DNA of 16,348 nt from Deltaproteobacteria bacterium (GTDB taxonomy: Bacteria > Desulfobacterota > Syntrophia > Syntrophales > Smithellaceae), in the NCBI GenBank assembly GCA_017860985.1, contig JAGFXG010000009.1:1-16348 (forward strand). Direction: 5' to 3'. The position numbers were made by a program, and so were the translations under genes. The notes below the pieces were generated by a model. It made no database searches and was not told the origin of the DNA. It saw only the letters and a program-made list of their open reading frames with translations. Every line of letters starts with the position of its first letter. The stretch's first letter is position 1. Positions 14,614-16,348 of this stretch are shown here, in pieces.

Positions 14614-15136
14614 AATTATGACCTCCAAACCTGCAGTGCGGCATCGGCAATCCTTTCAGCGTTGTAGCGATGAATTCCGATATAATACCGCACTGCCTGA
14701 TCGTGTCCAGATAAGCATATCTCGTCATAGCGGATCCTTTTGTTGTTATAACGCCGGACTGGATCACTTCGACTCCATTTGCTCTCATCTCTTCAATCTT
14801 TTTATCGTAACCTGATATCATAAAACCCAGATGATGTATTCCGCCGCCACATTTTCCGATCATATCTGAATAAACATTTTCCTCCACACTTTTGACCTGT
14901 ATAAGCTCGATCTCCACAGCGCCTTGAAAGGCAATCACAATATCCAATTCCGGTTTGATGGGCTTGCCCCGATAGATGGCTTCGTGTTTTACCGTACTTG
15001 AACGATACCATCGCTCTATATTCAGGAGTTTTGTATAATAAGCAATCGCTTCCGTTATGTCTTTTACAAGAATCCCGATCTGATGAATATTAGGGAGTGT
15101 CATTCTGCTGATACTGCGAATATCCGGTTGCTGCAT
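14561..15136 (-). CDS. VOC superfamily protein, methylmalonyl-CoA epimerase-like
   Basis: A 191-residue vicinal-oxygen-chelate (glyoxalase-fold) protein built of two beta-alpha-beta-beta-beta modules (about 15-80 and 100-156). The four metal-ligand positions expected in the superfamily can be placed at His18 (NIHQIGILV), Glu77 (EIELIQ), His101 or His102 (GGGIHHLGF) and Glu154 (ISEFI). GGGIHHLGF is typical of methylmalonyl-CoA epimerase relatives. Members convert or epimerise CoA esters, or act on other alpha-carbon chemistry, so the substrate is open. ATG 15136 follows AAGGAGG with a 5-base spacer and lies 17 bases after the dehydrogenase stop. The last 30 or so residues extend beyond the usual domain end and overlap the thioesterase gene by 53 bases. 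This tail is unremarkable in sequence and may be a lost stop codon or a small frameshift. Confidence 0.8.
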   Translation of the reverse strand: MQQPDIRSISRMTLPNIHQIGILVKDITEAIAYYTKLLNIERWYRSSTVKHEAIYRGKPIKPELDIVIAFQGAVEIELIQVKSVEENVYSDMIGKCGGGIHHLGFMISGYDKKIEEMRANGVEVIQSGVITTKGSAMTRYAYLDTIRQCGIISEFIATTLKGLPMPHCRFGGHNCENTYKKIRNSSCGYGG

Positions 15137-15153
15137 GAATGCCTCCTTCCTAC

Positions 15154-16329
15154 TCAAAACTGAAAAGCGATTTTCATTGCCCGGTGGGCTTCTTTATTAA
15201 GATGAATGGCAATCATTTCCCTGTATTTTTCCAGTGGAAGCTTGTGGGTGAGCATGTCATCCACCTTAACTTTTCCAGAGGAAATCATCTCCAGCGAAAT
15301 TTCAAACGTATGCTTTCTGACGCCTGCGATATTGTTGTAGCGATAGCCGTAGCAGCCTTTGACGGTTTGCAGTTTGAGCCACAACGGGGTAAGATCCAAC
15401 TTTACCTCTTTTCCGATGCCGATTACGGAAAGCACCCCACCTGTTGCCGTAACCCTGAGCGCCGCATTCAGAGTTTCGGCGCTGCCGACCGTATCATAGA
15501 CTTTGTCATAACCGCCCATGAGCACTCGCTCTCCCAGTTGGGGCTTGTAGGCGCGTCCGCCGGTAATTTCCGGGGCGGCATCAATGATGCCGCCTCTGAT
15601 GGTCCGGTCAGCGCCGCATTTCCTGACATAATCCGCGGCGAATGCAGACGGTTCAACTACCGTGATATCACAGCCGCAATCCAGCGCCCTGATGCTCTTG
15701 ACCACCATCGCCCCGATCACCCCGCCGCCAATCAGCAGCACCTTGTCTTTGTCCTGGGGCCGGTTGTCCAGCACGGCCTGCAAACCTACGGCCAGAGGTT
15801 CTGTAAGAGCTGCTGATTCGGGTGATACGTTTTCCGGAACGGAATAAATCTGGCTTTTATGGATGACAACATACTCGGCAAAGCCGCCATTGATGTCCTT
15901 GCAGATGCCAACGAACATTCCCGGTGCGAAAGCGCCTTCGGCAAAATTTTCGCAATTGGCGGTCAGGCCCGAGGCACAGCTTCGGCATGGCGGCCTGATG
16001 CCGCGCGTTGCACAGTTGAGAGCCGGTGCAGCGGTAACCAGGTCTCCCTCCTTCACATTGTCTGCATCCTTGCCTGCCTGCACCACGTTCCCGCAGAACT
16101 CATGACCCGGCACACAGGGAAACGAGGTGAACGGCATGTCGCTGCCACAAACACCGCATAGTCTGGTCTTGATCTTTACCCATTCCGGTGAGGGAAGGGT
16201 CGGCTCCGGGATATCGACCAGTTTCACTGTGGAGAAAGGCCCCCTGTAGCAAAATTTATTGCTCAGAGGTCGAAGCGCGTGCAATATCACAAAACGCAGG
16301 GGATCGAGATTAAGATGCAGTGCTTTCAT
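15154..16329 (-). CDS. zinc-dependent medium-chain alcohol dehydrogenase
   Basis: A 391-residue MDR-superfamily NAD(P)-dependent dehydrogenase. Catalytic zinc ligands fit Cys58 in CGVCGSD, His76/Glu77 in PGHE and Glu177 in TEPLA. The nucleotide-binding glycine motif GGGVIG is at 201-206, with Glu226 after the second beta strand (VVEPS), which favours NAD over NADP. The structural-zinc lobe has four cysteines at 106, 115, 118 and 126. The first pair is eight residues apart rather than the usual two, so the lobe is slightly unusual. ATG 16329 has AGGAG upstream within the window edge; the promoter and any earlier operon genes lie beyond 16348. It leads an operon with a VOC epimerase-like protein and a hotdog thioesterase-like protein, so its alcohol substrate is plausibly a hydroxyacyl-CoA or a related acid. 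The family call is firm; the substrate is not known. Confidence 0.88.
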   Translation of the reverse strand: MKALHLNLDPLRFVILHALRPLSNKFCYRGPFSTVKLVDIPEPTLPSPEWVKIKTRLCGVCGSDMPFTSFPCVPGHEFCGNVVQAGKDADNVKEGDLVTAAPALNCATRGIRPPCRSCASGLTANCENFAEGAFAPGMFVGICKDINGGFAEYVVIHKSQIYSVPENVSPESAALTEPLAVGLQAVLDNRPQDKDKVLLIGGGVIGAMVVKSIRALDCGCDITVVEPSAFAADYVRKCGADRTIRGGIIDAAPEITGGRAYKPQLGERVLMGGYDKVYDTVGSAETLNAALRVTATGGVLSVIGIGKEVKLDLTPLWLKLQTVKGCYGYRYNNIAGVRKHTFEISLEMISSGKVKVDDMLTHKLPLEKYREMIAIHLNKEAHRAMKIAFQF

Positions 16330-16348
16330 GCAATCATCTCCTGACTTC

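Noticed and set aside
16095..16160. Suspected in-frame deletion near the catalytic zinc site of the dehydrogenase
   Set aside because: The Cys58 to His76 spacing is only slightly shorter than in horse liver alcohol dehydrogenase, so no deletion need be assumed.

Overview
The window looks like chromosomal DNA from an anaerobic deltaproteobacterium-type organism (Desulfobacterota, perhaps a Syntrophus/Smithella-like syntroph). This placement is inferred from the gene families: a 4-hydroxybutyryl-CoA dehydratase-type flavoprotein, CoA-ester enzymes (VOC epimerase-like, hotdog thioesterase), a large PAS/GAF hybrid histidine kinase and a PilZ/acyltransferase protein. Shine-Dalgarno sites are strong and genes are tightly packed. 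I see no rRNA, tRNA, CRISPR array, transposase or phage gene.

Region 1 (1-4435, + strand): a consensus-like sigma70 promoter and a leader with a very GC-rich hairpin precede four genes. They encode an SCP2 lipid-carrier protein, an M24-fold (creatinase/aminopeptidase-like) protein broken by one extra G, a radical SAM protein, and an AbfD-family 4Fe-4S/FAD protein that keeps all four cluster ligands. The set suggests metabolism of an acyl-CoA or lipid-like substrate.

Region 2 (4436-11790, - strand): a short intergenic region with a decayed palindromic repeat, then a three-gene operon with overlapping ends, transcribed from about 11755 leftwards. In transcription order it encodes (i) a fusion of an enolase-superfamily enzyme with an alpha/beta hydrolase that has a Cys nucleophile, (ii) a PilZ-like protein with a C-terminal acyltransferase-like region, and (iii) a membrane-anchored hybrid histidine kinase with a V4R-like N-terminal domain. 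The kinase ends in a receiver and no DNA-binding regulator is encoded nearby. Biosynthetic-type enzymes coupled to a sensor kinase make this the most interesting part of the window. Its function is unknown and a small-molecule signalling role is only a hypothesis.

Region 3 (11791-14042, + strand): a divergent regulatory region carries a ydaO-type c-di-AMP riboswitch followed by kup, a potassium uptake permease. A CCTCC segment in the leader can pair either with an upstream GGAGGAT or with the kup Shine-Dalgarno, suggesting translational control.

Region 4 (14185-16329, - strand): an operon entering from the right edge encodes a zinc alcohol dehydrogenase, a VOC (methylmalonyl-CoA epimerase-like) protein and a hotdog thioesterase-like protein, a plausible CoA-intermediate module.
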